Positions 34,385-42,733 of a DNA stretch of 64,000 bases are shown here, piece by piece (positions within the stretch are counted from its first letter, which is position 1; every line of letters begins with the position of its first letter). The translations under genes were made by a program, and so were the position numbers. Source of the DNA: Brevibacillus parabrevis. Lineage in GTDB: Bacteria; Bacillota; Bacilli; Brevibacillales; Brevibacillaceae. The DNA lies in assembly GCF_003710905.1 (NCBI RefSeq), contig NZ_RHHV01000006.1, positions 248,001 through 312,000 on the forward strand, written 5' to 3'. The notes beneath the pieces were generated by a model. That model did no database searches, was not told where the DNA came from, and was given only the letters and a program-made list of their open reading frames with translations.

Positions 34385-34568
34385 AAGCTAAGAGCGTGAA
34401 TGCTTCTCCAGTTTCGGCTAAAGCTGGGTTCCCTCTCTCGCAAGATCCATAACTATAGCCTCGGCTTTGATGCTAAACGTTTTTCTTGTTTGGCCAGTTG
34501 CCTCGCGAATGGCTCTCCAATACCGAAGAAGCTCCCATGATGCGCGTCCATTTACCTTAAATCTTCAT
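34385..34568 (-). pseudogene. Short-chain dehydrogenase pseudogene (N-terminal remnant)
   Basis: From ATG 34568 (after AAAGGGAGAG) three frames together spell an SDR N-terminus. They give GKWTRIMGASS, a one-base loss, then GIGEPFARQLAKQEKRLA (the TGxxxGIG cofactor loop), then after another shift KAEAIVMDLAREGTQ (the usual third-strand region). An in-frame stop follows the third codon. The rest of the roughly 260-residue enzyme is gone. It is divergent from the TetR gene and separated from it by three matching operators, so it was probably the regulator's main target. Confidence 0.7.
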
Positions 34569-34604
34569 AACGCCACTCTCCCTTTAGATACTTCGTTTTA
34601 TTTT

Positions 34605-34619
34605 GGAAACACCGTTACC
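34605..34619. promoter_or_regulatory. TetR operator site 1
   Basis: GGAAAC-ACC-GTTACC, a near-perfect dyad of the shared form GGWAAC-N3-GTTWCC, 36 bp upstream of the SDR pseudogene start. Together with site 2 it also forms an inverted repeat of about 20 bp (18 of 20 matching). Confidence 0.55.
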
Positions 34620-34678
34620 GAATGAGCAAAAGTTACTATTGCCGATGCTCAAGGGACGCAACAACAATCTTTTCATTT

Positions 34679-34693
34679 GGTAACAGTGTTTCT
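34679..34693. promoter_or_regulatory. TetR operator site 2
   Basis: GGTAAC-AGT-GTTTCT, second copy of the GGWAAC-N3-GTTWCC dyad, in the middle of the divergent region. Confidence 0.55.
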
Positions 34694-34814
34694 ATTCGAT
34701 CTCATTGTATCCGTGCTTTATTAGAAAGTCAACATGCTCTTTGAATATCGTTGAACATCTGCCGTCTCATTGACAATCGCTTAACAACTGTATAAAATTC
34801 CTTGCAAGAGCGTC

Positions 34815-34829
34815 AGAAACTTTGTTTCC
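34815..34829. promoter_or_regulatory. TetR operator site 3, before its own gene
   Basis: AGAAAC-TTT-GTTTCC, third copy, embedded in the larger dyad CGTCAGAAAC/GTTTCCTGACG and 27 bp before the TetR start codon, as expected for autorepression. Confidence 0.55.
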
Positions 34830-34855
34830 TGACGAAAACCTGATAACCGAAGGTG

Positions 34856-35518
34856 ATGATTATTAGCGATCAAGATATCTCCTCCACTGCGAACTCACGA
34901 GTGTTGAAAACTTACCAAGAAGCCCGCTTGCAAAATATTGAAAATCTCCGCAAGCTCGTTGTTGACGCTGCTGCAATGCTCTTGCAAGAAGAAGGTCCGG
35001 AAGCCGTTACGGTACGTAAAGTAGCGCAGCAAATGGGTTGCTCGACAAAAATCATTTATAACTTGTTTGTCAATAAAGAGGGATTGGCTCAGCAGTTGTA
35101 TCTGGACGGTTGTAAACTTCTCGCTAACGAATTAGACGGAACGCCGCAAGCTGCTGATCCTGCACAGCATTTGCAGAATTTAGGCGAAGCCTTTTGGCAG
35201 TTCGGGCAGCGTTACTCAAGTTATTATAAATTGATGTTCGGAGGCGCATTCGCGGATTTCAAACCGGATGAGGAAAGCCTAAATGGTACCAAAACGGCCA
35301 TGCAGCAATTATTGACAGTGATCAACAATGCACAAAAGCAAGGTCTCATCGCTGGCCAGTATGCCCCTGAATTAGTTATACGCGTATTCTGGGCTTCGCT
35401 CCATGGTGTCATTCATCTTTACATGGGGGGACATTTGGGAGATGTACAGTCTGCACATGCGGTATATAGGCAAACATTGTCTTTCATTGTAAACTCGTTA
35501 ATTCCGAATAAAACTTAA
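34856..35518 (+). CDS. TetR-family regulator with WHG-type C-terminal domain
   Basis: 220 residues. The HTH is at about 35-70: LVVDAAAMLLQEEGPEAVTV, then RKVAQQMGCSTKIIYNLFVN. The C-terminal part, WQFGQRYSSYYKLMFGG and VFWASLHGVIHLYMGGHLGD, has the W-x-G/LHG pattern of WHG-type TetR domains. It is divergent from the SDR pseudogene and SMP-30 gene, with three copies of one dyad between them. The start is uncertain: ATG 34856 sits only a few bases after GAAGG, and the true initiation codon may lie slightly downstream. Confidence 0.87.
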   Translation: MIISDQDISSTANSRVLKTYQEARLQNIENLRKLVVDAAAMLLQEEGPEAVTVRKVAQQMGCSTKIIYNLFVNKEGLAQQLYLDGCKLLANELDGTPQAADPAQHLQNLGEAFWQFGQRYSSYYKLMFGGAFADFKPDEESLNGTKTAMQQLLTVINNAQKQGLIAGQYAPELVIRVFWASLHGVIHLYMGGHLGDVQSAHAVYRQTLSFIVNSLIPNKT

Positions 35519-35605
35519 AAAACGGCAAGAGGCTTTTTAAAAAAGGCAGATTAGCTAACATTAAGCAAGCGGAAACATTGATTTATCAACGTTTTTGAAA
35601 TGAAT

Positions 35606-35651
35606 AAGGGGCGTCCCTCAGCCGAAAATCGACTTTTTGGGACAGCCTCTT
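35606..35651 (+). repeat. Palindromic intergenic repeat, copy 1 (46 bp)
   Basis: AAGGGGCGTCCC at one end and GGGACAGCCTCTT at the other are near inverted repeats around the inner TCAGCCGAAAATCGAC. Copy 2 at 38440 matches it in about 42 of 45 positions in the same orientation. It lies 88 bp after the TetR gene. It may act as a terminator or be the scar of a mobile element; the ends resemble terminal inverted repeats. Confidence 0.8.
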
Positions 35652-35680
35652 GTCTTTTAAGCGTACATTCCATGATAATT

Positions 35681-35912
35681 TCAACTTCCATTCTTTGCTT
35701 TACCACTATTTGTGATACGGTTCACCTCAGCGGGCTGCTGTATCAGCTCTGCAAGATGGTCAAGCTCACTCCGAGAATAGTTCCTGTGGACAAATCTGCT
35801 TGTGGATTTGAACTTTTCCGCTGGCAGACAGGTTGCCTCTACCTTTTTCACGGCTTCAAGAAACGGCTTCAAGAAAAGAGGATTGCTCCACCTCGATTTG
35901 GAACCCTTTCAC
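35681..35912 (-). pseudogene. Small gene broken by a 13-bp tandem duplication
   Basis: A perfect 13-bp direct duplication (CGGCTTCAAGAAA at 35851 and 35864) shifts the frame. With one copy removed, the region reads as a single 72-codon frame from GTG 35912 (after GAGAGAG) to 35681: KGFQIEVEQSSFLEAVKKVE, TCLPAEKFKSTSRFVHRN, SRSELDHLAELIQQPAEVN. No family recognised. The exact length restoration (219 bp) argues that this was a real gene recently broken. Confidence 0.55.
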
Positions 35913-35927
35913 CTCTCTCTGCACACA

Positions 35928-35977
35928 TAAAAAAGCAGCAGTGCAAGACCTTGCGCATAAAGTCTTAGACTACTGCG
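35928..35977 (-). terminator. Terminator of the DinB gene
   Basis: GCAGTAGTCTAAGAC pairs imperfectly with GTCTTGCACTGCTGC, followed on the minus strand by TTTTTTATG, 23 bp after the stop. Confidence 0.8.
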
Positions 35978-35999
35978 ATTATATGCCGTTTTACTCACG

Positions 36000-36503
36000 T
36001 TACATTTTCGGGGCTTCCATCCCGAAAATCGCCCATTCTTCTTTTGCCGGGCCGTAAATCCCTGGAACGGTTAAACCTGCCTGTCGCATCAAAACGGTCA
36101 TTTGTCCGCGATGATGGCTTTGGTGCAAAATCAAAAACATCAAGAGCGCTCCATTGGGCATTTTTTGACCGAGAAAATCTATCCGTTCTTGCAAAGCATC
36201 GTCGCTCCATTGCGTTTGTACAGCCTGCACAAAGGCATGACTGGCTTGCTGGTAACGCTCTGCTATGAATGACGCCGAAGTAGGAACAGGCCAATCTTTT
36301 TCTGTAGCTTCAAATGTTAAGTCGGTATTGGAAGTAATGATGCGAATGGCCGCTACCGTATGCCAGGCCGTGCGTCCCAAATTCCAGTTCTCCGGAGTGA
36401 TTTCCTGTTTCAGCGACTCATCCGTCAGATGATTGAGCACTCTTTGTGTTGCTGCGGCTTCGTACTCCCACGATTTTACAAAATGGTCCAAGGTTTGGAA
36501 CAT
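36000..36503 (-). CDS. DinB-family metal-binding protein
   Basis: 167 residues, four-helix DinB/YfiT-like fold with three histidine metal ligands: RTAWHTVAAIR (about 48) and LILHQSHHRGQMTVLMRQAG (about 130). Family members include bacillithiol S-transferases and DNA-damage-inducible proteins; the role here is not fixed by context. ATG 36503 (MFQTLDHF) has GTGGAGG six bases upstream; the TTG at 36509 is within that spacer. The gene lies in the segment bracketed by the two palindromic repeats. Confidence 0.88.
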   Translation of the reverse strand: MFQTLDHFVKSWEYEAAATQRVLNHLTDESLKQEITPENWNLGRTAWHTVAAIRIITSNTDLTFEATEKDWPVPTSASFIAERYQQASHAFVQAVQTQWSDDALQERIDFLGQKMPNGALLMFLILHQSHHRGQMTVLMRQAGLTVPGIYGPAKEEWAIFGMEAPKM

Positions 36504-36684
36504 AGCCAACCTCCACCTCCCTGATCGTTATTGATGATCAGTTCGCCGCACAAATGGATAATCCTCCCAAACACGAAAGCGAACAGATTGGCGATCATTT
36601 CAAACTTGTACGTATCTCCCATTGTTGCCTCCCAATCCGCTTATGCTCTCGATTATGAAGCGAAAGTCGTCACGAAACCAACGT

Positions 36685-37107
36685 CTACTTTCTCCACAAA
36701 GTTTTGTTAATATCCGCTAGCCTACTTAACGCTTCTTCTCTGGTATTGACAAACATCAGCTTACGGTCAAAATCGGGAATTTGCTTCGTCAGTCTCGCAA
36801 TTTGAGATTGGGCGATTGCAGAGGTTAATTTGGTCATAAATCTATGTTTGAACGAAAAGTCGTCCGACACATAAAGAGTCAAGGCGTTGACGAGAGCGGT
36901 TTGTACCTCTGTAGAGGATGGTTTGACGTCCTTGACATCCACAATCAGTGCGTATTCGCTTTGGTTCGGAATTTGATTGGCCGTATTCATAAACTCCATG
37001 CAGAAAGCCCCGCCCTGCTCCAAATCAAAAAGCCCCTCGGCAAAAGCAATAAAGATACGAGTCTCTTTGTCCACAATCATCCGATACGTCCCTGAACCTT
37101 CTTTCAT
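36685..37107 (-). CDS. STAS/SpoIIAA-like domain protein partnered with a chemoreceptor
   Basis: 140 residues, soluble: YRMIVDKETRIFIAFAEGLF, EYALIVDVKDVKPSSTEVQ, ARLTKQIPDFDRKLMFVNTR. The alternating strand/helix layout with VDVKDV in strand 3 suggests a STAS-like fold, but I cannot place it in a named family. ATG 37107 has AAGGAGG nine bases upstream. It follows the methyl-accepting protein by 43 bp and is surely in its operon, so it may be a regulator or output partner of that receptor. Confidence 0.6.
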   Translation of the reverse strand: MKEGSGTYRMIVDKETRIFIAFAEGLFDLEQGGAFCMEFMNTANQIPNQSEYALIVDVKDVKPSSTEVQTALVNALTLYVSDDFSFKHRFMTKLTSAIAQSQIARLTKQIPDFDRKLMFVNTREEALSRLADINKTLWRK

Positions 37108-37150
37108 TTGTTCTTCCTCCTTGGTTTGTGAACAACGCTGGTTCACCTAT

Positions 37151-38212
37151 TTAGATTTCTTTGAACTCTTCTACAACTCGGCGCATCTCTTCTGCCATAT
37201 TGTTCAGTTCTTGAATTTTGATACTAGCACTTTTGATATACCCAGACTGCTCCGCTATGGTACTTGACACTTGTTCCGTAGAAGCAGCCGTTTCCTGAGA
37301 AACTGCCCCAATATTTTCGAATAAAGCTTGCACATGCTGCATATTTTCATTCAAGCTTCTCATTTCGCGCATCGTGTTATGGATATCTTCATCGATATGA
37401 ATAACGGAGTGACCAATGGTAGCAAAAGAAGCAGTAACGTTAGCCACTACTTCATTCTGATCATGTACAATCTCATTAATGGTTTCAAACTCCGAATACG
37501 TAATGCCAATTGCTTCATTAATGTCGAAAATGATCTTATTAATCCCAGTCGCTTGCTTCTTAGAATCATCCGACAGCTTGCGGATTTCACTGGCTACCAC
37601 AGCAAACCCGCTCCCGTTCTTCCCAACTCGTGCAGCCTCAATCGAAGCATTAATGGAGAGAAGATTGGTTTGCTGAGCAATCTCATCGATTAGTTTGGTA
37701 ATTTTTTCGATTTGACTGGCTTTTTGCTTCACATTACTCATGGAAGCGACCAGATTTTCAATGACCATCATGTTTATTCTCATGGTTTCTTTTTGCTTCT
37801 CAATCATCAAGTTGCCTTCCTCAATCGCTTGATTCACTTGCCTGACCATGATGGCAGACGTTGTCAAATCGCCTGAAATCTTTTCAATAATATCCAGAAT
37901 ACTCTTGCCGGAAACAGCAGCCCGCTCAATGGAATTGCAATTATTGACAGCTCCTTTGGCAAGCTCCGAGGTAGCCAAAAAGATTTGATCGATTCCATTT
38001 CGAACGCCCTTGATTTCCTCCAGTAGTTCCGAGGAAGAGGCAAACACAAATTCGTTAATTTCCTCTGTACACGCCACAAACTTTTCGATTCTTTCATCAA
38101 AAGCGGAACTGGCCAATTGTGTTGAGAAAGGAACTATTTCCGTCTCTGCAACGATGCTCTTTTTCGAGCTCATTGAAACTTTGCTCCACAGGCTTCTTGT
38201 TGTCTTTAACAA
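37151..38212 (-). CDS. Soluble methyl-accepting chemotaxis protein
   Basis: 353 residues, no membrane segment. A long helical coiled-coil carries the MCP signalling hairpin: [39 protein letters not shown]. The canonical tip is slightly altered ([17 protein letters not shown] instead of LLALNAAIEAARAGE). The first ~90 residues have no PAS or globin domain that I recognise. It may sense a cytoplasmic signal or the protein of the adjoining gene. TTG 38212 after GGAGGG is preferred; ATG 38173 is the alternative. Confidence 0.87.
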   Translation of the reverse strand: MLKTTRSLWSKVSMSSKKSIVAETEIVPFSTQLASSAFDERIEKFVACTEEINEFVFASSSELLEEIKGVRNGIDQIFLATSELAKGAVNNCNSIERAAVSGKSILDIIEKISGDLTTSAIMVRQVNQAIEEGNLMIEKQKETMRINMMVIENLVASMSNVKQKASQIEKITKLIDEIAQQTNLLSINASIEAARVGKNGSGFAVVASEIRKLSDDSKKQATGINKIIFDINEAIGITYSEFETINEIVHDQNEVVANVTASFATIGHSVIHIDEDIHNTMREMRSLNENMQHVQALFENIGAVSQETAASTEQVSSTIAEQSGYIKSASIKIQELNNMAEEMRRVVEEFKEI

Positions 38213-38439
38213 GGCGCTTTCCCTCCTGATCTTCTAAGCCTGATACTTCTTAATCTCTTACTTACGCAAAGCCGCTATTACGTTGCATCATCTTCTGCCT
38301 TAACCGCAGACATAACTAGGAATAATTACTCATTGTTTCTCAAATGATTGCGTTATATGGGTATTTTATACCAGTATCGTTAAGCTTCTTGGCATTTTGT
38401 GTTAAAATTTGTCGAAAAAATAGACGCCCCTCACTAAAC

Positions 38440-38484
38440 AAGGGGTGTCCCTCAGCCGAAAATCGACTTGTGGGACAGCCCCTT
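38440..38484 (+). repeat. Palindromic intergenic repeat, copy 2 (45 bp)
   Basis: AAGGGGTGTCCC ... GGGACAGCCCCTT, direct repeat of copy 1 at 35606. It continues into TTTTTATTTTG, so it could terminate plus-strand transcription, although no plus-strand gene ends here. The two copies bracket the DinB, STAS-like and MCP genes. Confidence 0.8.
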
Positions 38485-38521
38485 TTTATTTTGTACAGAT
38501 GCATTTTTGTGAAAAACCCAT

Positions 38522-38603
38522 AAAAAAACCTGGACCGCGTCCAGGCAATCTGTTAGAGAATGCGAAAGTTGGTGTGATCAAGACTGTTTCCGTCTCAATC
38601 GCC
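38522..38603 (-). ncRNA. Candidate small RNA of about 82 nt
   Basis: A complete promoter-to-terminator unit in a 600 bp gap without a credible protein gene. The promoter predicts a start near 38603. The hairpin CCTGGAC-GCG-GTCCAGG at 38529-38545 is followed by seven T at 38528-38522. An internal AGAC/GTCT stem near the 5' end is possible. A 62-codon frame covers the same strand but starts upstream of the promoter and has no ribosome site. Confidence 0.55.
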
Positions 38604-38609
38604 TTTGTT

Positions 38610-38637
38610 ATTGTAACACAAATCGTTTTCGAGTCAA
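38610..38637 (-). promoter_or_regulatory. Sigma-A promoter of the candidate small RNA
   Basis: On the minus strand TTGACT and TACAAT are separated by 16 bp, close to consensus. Confidence 0.65.
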
Positions 38638-38814
38638 AGAAAATTATCGGACAAGCGCCACAATGTAGATGCACTCGTCTTTTCTACGAGTTCTACAAAC
38701 TCCACCTCCGTCCAACAACAAAAGATAGAACGGCACATAGAAGCAGATATATCCGATTATTGGAAATAATCGTTATCAAATCAGACTGCATCTGCGCGGA
38801 CTGTCCTTTGCTCG

Positions 38815-40638
38815 CTAAATCCGCAGGAAAGTCAGCCAATTGGTGAACGAAACCACAGATCCACTTCTCAGCTCTTCCACAACGGACAACGCTTCCTCCG
38901 GCTCATCCGTGATAATCCCATCCACGCCCATACTGAAAAAAAGCTCCATATTGTCCCTGTCGTTCACCGTCCATACGTAGAGAGGTTTGTTATGTTGTTT
39001 GGCAGAAGCGACGATGGATTCGTTGACCATATATTCTTCCATGACGACAAAATCGGCATGGAGCTGTTCCAGATCAGGGACCCCGGCGAACATGATGAAC
39101 CCGACCTGAAGCTCTGGAGCCGCCTCTTTTAACTCCTGAACGATTCCATAATCCAGCGACTGGACGACGCATTCGTTCTGAAAATCATTGGCGCGGATGG
39201 TCTTGATAAATGTGTTGACCAGGTCGCGTTCTTCCCCGTGTGTTTTCACTTCTATATTCAGCTTGATTTTTCCGCGAGCGGCCTGCATGACTTCTTCGAG
39301 CGTACTGATGCGGCTTGTGAAATGGCCTTGCTTGACTTCCAGCTGCCTTAGCTCATCCATCGTCAACTCATACACTTCGGCGTTGCGCCCCGTCAGTCTT
39401 TTCAGATTGGTGTCGTGAATGACAGCCAGTTGCCCGTCTTTCGTTTCCAGGATGTCAATTTCCGCATAATCCGCGCGAGCATTGATCGCGCCTTGAATCG
39501 CTTCGATCGTGTTCTCGGGGCCTTCCGCCACATAGCCGCGATGGGCCATCACCGTCACCTTTTGCTCGCTTGGCGCCACTTCGCTGATGGCTGGAGCCAG
39601 CACCATTGCCGTTCCGAAGGCGATGATCAGCCCGAACGCAATCAGCTTTTTCCCATGCTTGTGAAACAGCTGGTAGCTCTGGGGCGAACGGTTTGCAATG
39701 GCGCTCCCTTCCGGCAGTTGCAGGACGGCATGCTGCGGGTCCGCTTTCGCCATGTATATACGGGTCAGCGTGGTGATGTAAATCGGCGATACAAACAAAA
39801 TCGCCAGGTACAACGCAATGACAACGCCCTTCGATACGACAGATCGCGCCGTTTCGGCAAAAGCCTCCCCTTGCGGCAGCATGACGTAGAGGAAAATCAC
39901 CACGGCCAGGATCAAGACAACGACGATGATAAACAACAGAAAAACAGACAGCAGCACCACAAACATTTTCAGGTAGCTCTTTCGCAGGATCGCTGCGCTT
40001 CTTTTGGCGGCTTGCCGGAAGCTGCTCGTTCCCTCGATGACGATCATATGCAACAGGAACGTCCAGCGGATATTGAAAAAGGTCAGGACGGCAAACACCC
40101 CTGCATACAGCAGCGTTCCCCAGCCCGTTTTCAGCAGCTCTCCCGAAATAAAGTTCGGAATTTGCAAGGAAGGCAGTAAGGTGGAGCCGCCTCCTGCGCT
40201 CAACAAAGGCAGAAACAGCAGCAAGTAAAGCGCCCAGCCAACAAAACCGTACTTGAAAAGCGAAGGGATATACGAAACAGATTGCAGAAATGCCGGAATC
40301 AGTCCGATTCTCTGTCTTTTTTGCCCGTAATACGAGATGATGATCTGCACCGAAAATTCCAAAAAGATCAATATCGTAGCGGCAGGAATTAATATCAGCA
40401 TGCATAAAAAGCCGTAGCGGCTCACAACGAAAGACAACAGCTCGTAATTCGTCGCACCAGCGTAACCACCCAACCTAAGCAGACTGTGGAAGACGAACGA
40501 AATCGCCGGAATGAAGATGAATATCGTAATGACCTTGTACAGCAGCTCGAACAGGAAAATCTCCCGGTACGTAAAAGCCAACGTTTTGAAAATATCGGCA
40601 ATCAGTCTATGTACAGGAGCTTTCTTGGTAGTGCTCAT
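38815..40638 (-). CDS. Membrane glycerophosphodiester phosphodiesterase
   Basis: 607 residues. The N-terminal ~330 hold about eight transmembrane helices of the GDPD membrane domain (VITIFIFIPAISFVFHSLL, MLILIPAATILIFLEFSVQI, VVVLILAVVIFLYVML). After a last helix comes the catalytic GDPD barrel: VMAHRGYVAEGPENTIEAI (His-Arg and Glu), YAEIDILETKDGQLAVIHD (Glu-Asp and His), LNIEVKTHGE and VDGIITDEPE. It hydrolyses glycerophosphodiesters to glycerol 3-phosphate, or could act on lipoteichoic-acid-like polymers outside the cell. ATG 40638 follows AGCAGG. Monocistronic. Confidence 0.92.
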   Translation of the reverse strand: MSTTKKAPVHRLIADIFKTLAFTYREIFLFELLYKVITIFIFIPAISFVFHSLLRLGGYAGATNYELLSFVVSRYGFLCMLILIPAATILIFLEFSVQIIISYYGQKRQRIGLIPAFLQSVSYIPSLFKYGFVGWALYLLLFLPLLSAGGGSTLLPSLQIPNFISGELLKTGWGTLLYAGVFAVLTFFNIRWTFLLHMIVIEGTSSFRQAAKRSAAILRKSYLKMFVVLLSVFLLFIIVVVLILAVVIFLYVMLPQGEAFAETARSVVSKGVVIALYLAILFVSPIYITTLTRIYMAKADPQHAVLQLPEGSAIANRSPQSYQLFHKHGKKLIAFGLIIAFGTAMVLAPAISEVAPSEQKVTVMAHRGYVAEGPENTIEAIQGAINARADYAEIDILETKDGQLAVIHDTNLKRLTGRNAEVYELTMDELRQLEVKQGHFTSRISTLEEVMQAARGKIKLNIEVKTHGEERDLVNTFIKTIRANDFQNECVVQSLDYGIVQELKEAAPELQVGFIMFAGVPDLEQLHADFVVMEEYMVNESIVASAKQHNKPLYVWTVNDRDNMELFFSMGVDGIITDEPEEALSVVEELRSGSVVSFTNWLTFLRI

Positions 40639-40815
40639 GTTTTGGTTCCTGCTTTCCAAAAAGATGTCAGGTCCTTCATTTTAGCATAAAAGCGCATGCT
40701 CCACCGCATGACGGGCTTGATCCCGCACGTCTCTGCCGCCACAGCCCTGTCACGATGATTGTAAGGCAAATGCAGATCAAGTAGACTGGAAGGGACTAAA
40801 GAGGTGACCGAAGCC

Positions 40816-41829
40816 ATGGCGTTACACGTAACCAAGATTCACGACCTTTTTGACCAATTTACAGAAATGGTAGAAGGACAGGTCCAGCAAAAAGCCTGGG
40901 AACAGCAGCTTACCATTCCTGCGCATATCGGCAAGGGAAAAATAACGCGCACACAAATTCGTCCCGGCATGGAAATCATGCTGACAGATATTACGTATCA
41001 CCAGGATATGCAGCTACAGATTCAGGAGTCGTGCCAATTATTTGAATTGAGCTATTGCGTGAGCGGCGAGATTCATTGCGATTGGAACAGCAAGAACAGC
41101 CATACGCTGTCCCAAACGGGAAATGTTCTGTTTTTGGAAGATGTTCGCGTCTGCGAAGAGAAAAAAGCAGGCATTCGCAATCAGCTGCTGGAAGTCAGGT
41201 TTACGCCAGACGAGTTGCTGCGCTACGCCGAGGATGTCACGGAGCAGCGGAAGATGGAGTCTTGGCTCAAGCATCATCGCGGAAACATTGACCAGTATCC
41301 GAACACGCCTGCGATTCAAAGATGCGTATCGGAAATGATTCATTGTTCGCATCTGGGAGCGATGAAGCGGCTGTACATGGAAAGCAAGGCGCTGGAATTT
41401 TTGGCGCTGTTTGGAGAATCGGGCGGATACGGTGACGTCGGAGGCGACATCATGCTGCGCCGCGAGGACATATCCAGATTGCAGCAAGCGCATGCCTTGG
41501 TGCAGCAGCATCTGGAGCAGCCACTGTCCATCCGCGAGTTGGCCAAGCGGGTTGAAATGAACGAATTTAAGCTGAAAAAGGGCTTCCGCGAGCTGTTTGG
41601 CATGACCATCTTTGAGCTGGTGCGCCAAAAAAGAATGGAGAAAGCGCTCTGGTATTTGGAAGTGGCGCGTCTGAATGTCGGCGAAGCGGCTGCCTCGGTC
41701 GGTTACAGCAACGCCAGCAACTTCACCACGGCTTTTCGCAAGCATTACGGCTGCAATCCAAGCGAGCTTGTCAAACGGATCAATCAGTTGGATGTGGAGC
41801 AAAACAAGGTGACCAACGACTCCAATTGA
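40816..41829 (+). CDS. AraC-family transcriptional regulator
   Basis: 337 residues: an N-terminal cupin-like sensor (LFELSYCVSGEIHCDWNSKN, VLFLEDVRVCEEKKAGIRNQ) and a C-terminal double HTH (LSIRELAKRVEMNEFKLKKG, NVGEAAASVGYSNASNFTTA). The layout resembles YbtA/PchR-type regulators that respond to ferric siderophores. It is convergent with the Fur-boxed siderophore transport operon, which is its plausible target (inference). ATG 40816 with AGAGGTG at nine bases. Confidence 0.9.
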   Translation: MALHVTKIHDLFDQFTEMVEGQVQQKAWEQQLTIPAHIGKGKITRTQIRPGMEIMLTDITYHQDMQLQIQESCQLFELSYCVSGEIHCDWNSKNSHTLSQTGNVLFLEDVRVCEEKKAGIRNQLLEVRFTPDELLRYAEDVTEQRKMESWLKHHRGNIDQYPNTPAIQRCVSEMIHCSHLGAMKRLYMESKALEFLALFGESGGYGDVGGDIMLRREDISRLQQAHALVQQHLEQPLSIRELAKRVEMNEFKLKKGFRELFGMTIFELVRQKRMEKALWYLEVARLNVGEAAASVGYSNASNFTTAFRKHYGCNPSELVKRINQLDVEQNKVTNDSN

Positions 41830-41863
41830 TCATGATAGATAGGCTAGTTTGTCCAGTCCAGTA

Positions 41864-41922
41864 CAAAAAGCGGCTTGACATCGAGGAAGGAAATCGTCCT
41901 TCTCACTGTCAAGCCGCTGTTA
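41864..41922. terminator. Bidirectional terminator between AraC and siderophore ABC genes
   Basis: AGCGGCTTGAC/GTCAAGCCGCT perfect outer arms with an inner GAAGGA-type stem; followed by TTTTTG on the minus strand. It serves both convergent units. Confidence 0.85.
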
Positions 41923-41970
41923 CACATAGCGCCGATTCATTTCGCCCGCGTACGCAATCAGGCTTCCTTT

Positions 41971-42732
41971 TCAGGGCAAATACGCGATTGCCAGATCCCC
42001 CGTAACCGGATTGGCGTACACTTCGCAATCAATTTCGTACACCTGCCGGATGAGCGAATTGGTCAAAATTTCTTTGGGCTTGCCCGCCGCCAGAACCTCC
42101 CCTCGCTTGACCACGTACAAAATATCGCAGTACGCAGCCGCCATCGACAGATCGTGCAAAGCCGCCAGTACGCCGATGTTCAGCGATTTGACCACCTGCA
42201 AAATCTGGAGCTGGTATTTGATGTCCAGATGGTTCGTCGGCTCGTCGAGAATCAAAAAGCGGGGCTGCTGCGCGATCGCTCTGGCGAGGATCACGCGTTG
42301 CTTTTCGCCGCCTGACAGCGTCAAATAGCTTCTGTCTGCATACCCGGCCAAATCAACCTTTTCCAGCGCCGCTGCGACAAGTTCGTAATCCTGTTTGTTG
42401 TCCGCTTCCATCAGATGCTTGTGCGGCGTTCGCCCCATCATCACCATCTCATGAACGGTGAAGTCGAAGTTCAGCTCATTGAACTGCCCGACCACGCCCA
42501 ACTCCTTCGCGATCACGCGCTCCGACGTTTTCAATACATCTGTCTCCCCCAAAAAGACAAGGCCCTTTTGCGGCTTGATGACTTTATACATGCTTTTCAA
42601 CAAAGTCGACTTTCCGCATCCGTTCGGCCCGATGAGTCCGACAAACTGCCCGGCTTCTACTCTAAGGCTGATGTCCTTGACAATCTCCGCTCCTGATAAC
42701 GTGATCGACAAATGCTCTGCTGTCAGATTCAC
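41971..42732 (-). CDS. Siderophore/B12-type ABC transporter ATPase (FecE-like)
   Basis: 253 residues: Walker A IGPNGCGKSTLLKSMYKV, signature LSGGEKQRVILARAI, Walker B FLILDEPTNHLDI, H-loop AALHDLSMAAAY. This is the FecE/BtuD group that pairs with FecCD permeases. GTG at 42732 begins one base after the permease stop and has GGGGGGAA upstream; the longer frame into the permease gene is rejected. Last gene of the operon MFS, binding protein, permease, ATPase. Confidence 0.93.
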   Translation of the reverse strand: MNLTAEHLSITLSGAEIVKDISLRVEAGQFVGLIGPNGCGKSTLLKSMYKVIKPQKGLVFLGETDVLKTSERVIAKELGVVGQFNELNFDFTVHEMVMMGRTPHKHLMEADNKQDYELVAAALEKVDLAGYADRSYLTLSGGEKQRVILARAIAQQPRFLILDEPTNHLDIKYQLQILQVVKSLNIGVLAALHDLSMAAAYCDILYVVKRGEVLAAGKPKEILTNSLIRQVYEIDCEVYANPVTGDLAIAYLP

Positions 42733-42733
42733 C

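Noticed and set aside
35600-35968. 122-codon plus-strand frame after the TetR gene
   Set aside because: It runs through the palindromic repeat and is antisense to the repaired small gene and the DinB terminator; no ribosome site.
38486-38674. 62-codon minus-strand frame over the candidate small RNA
   Set aside because: It would have to start upstream of the clear promoter and has no ribosome site; the promoter-terminator unit explains the region better.
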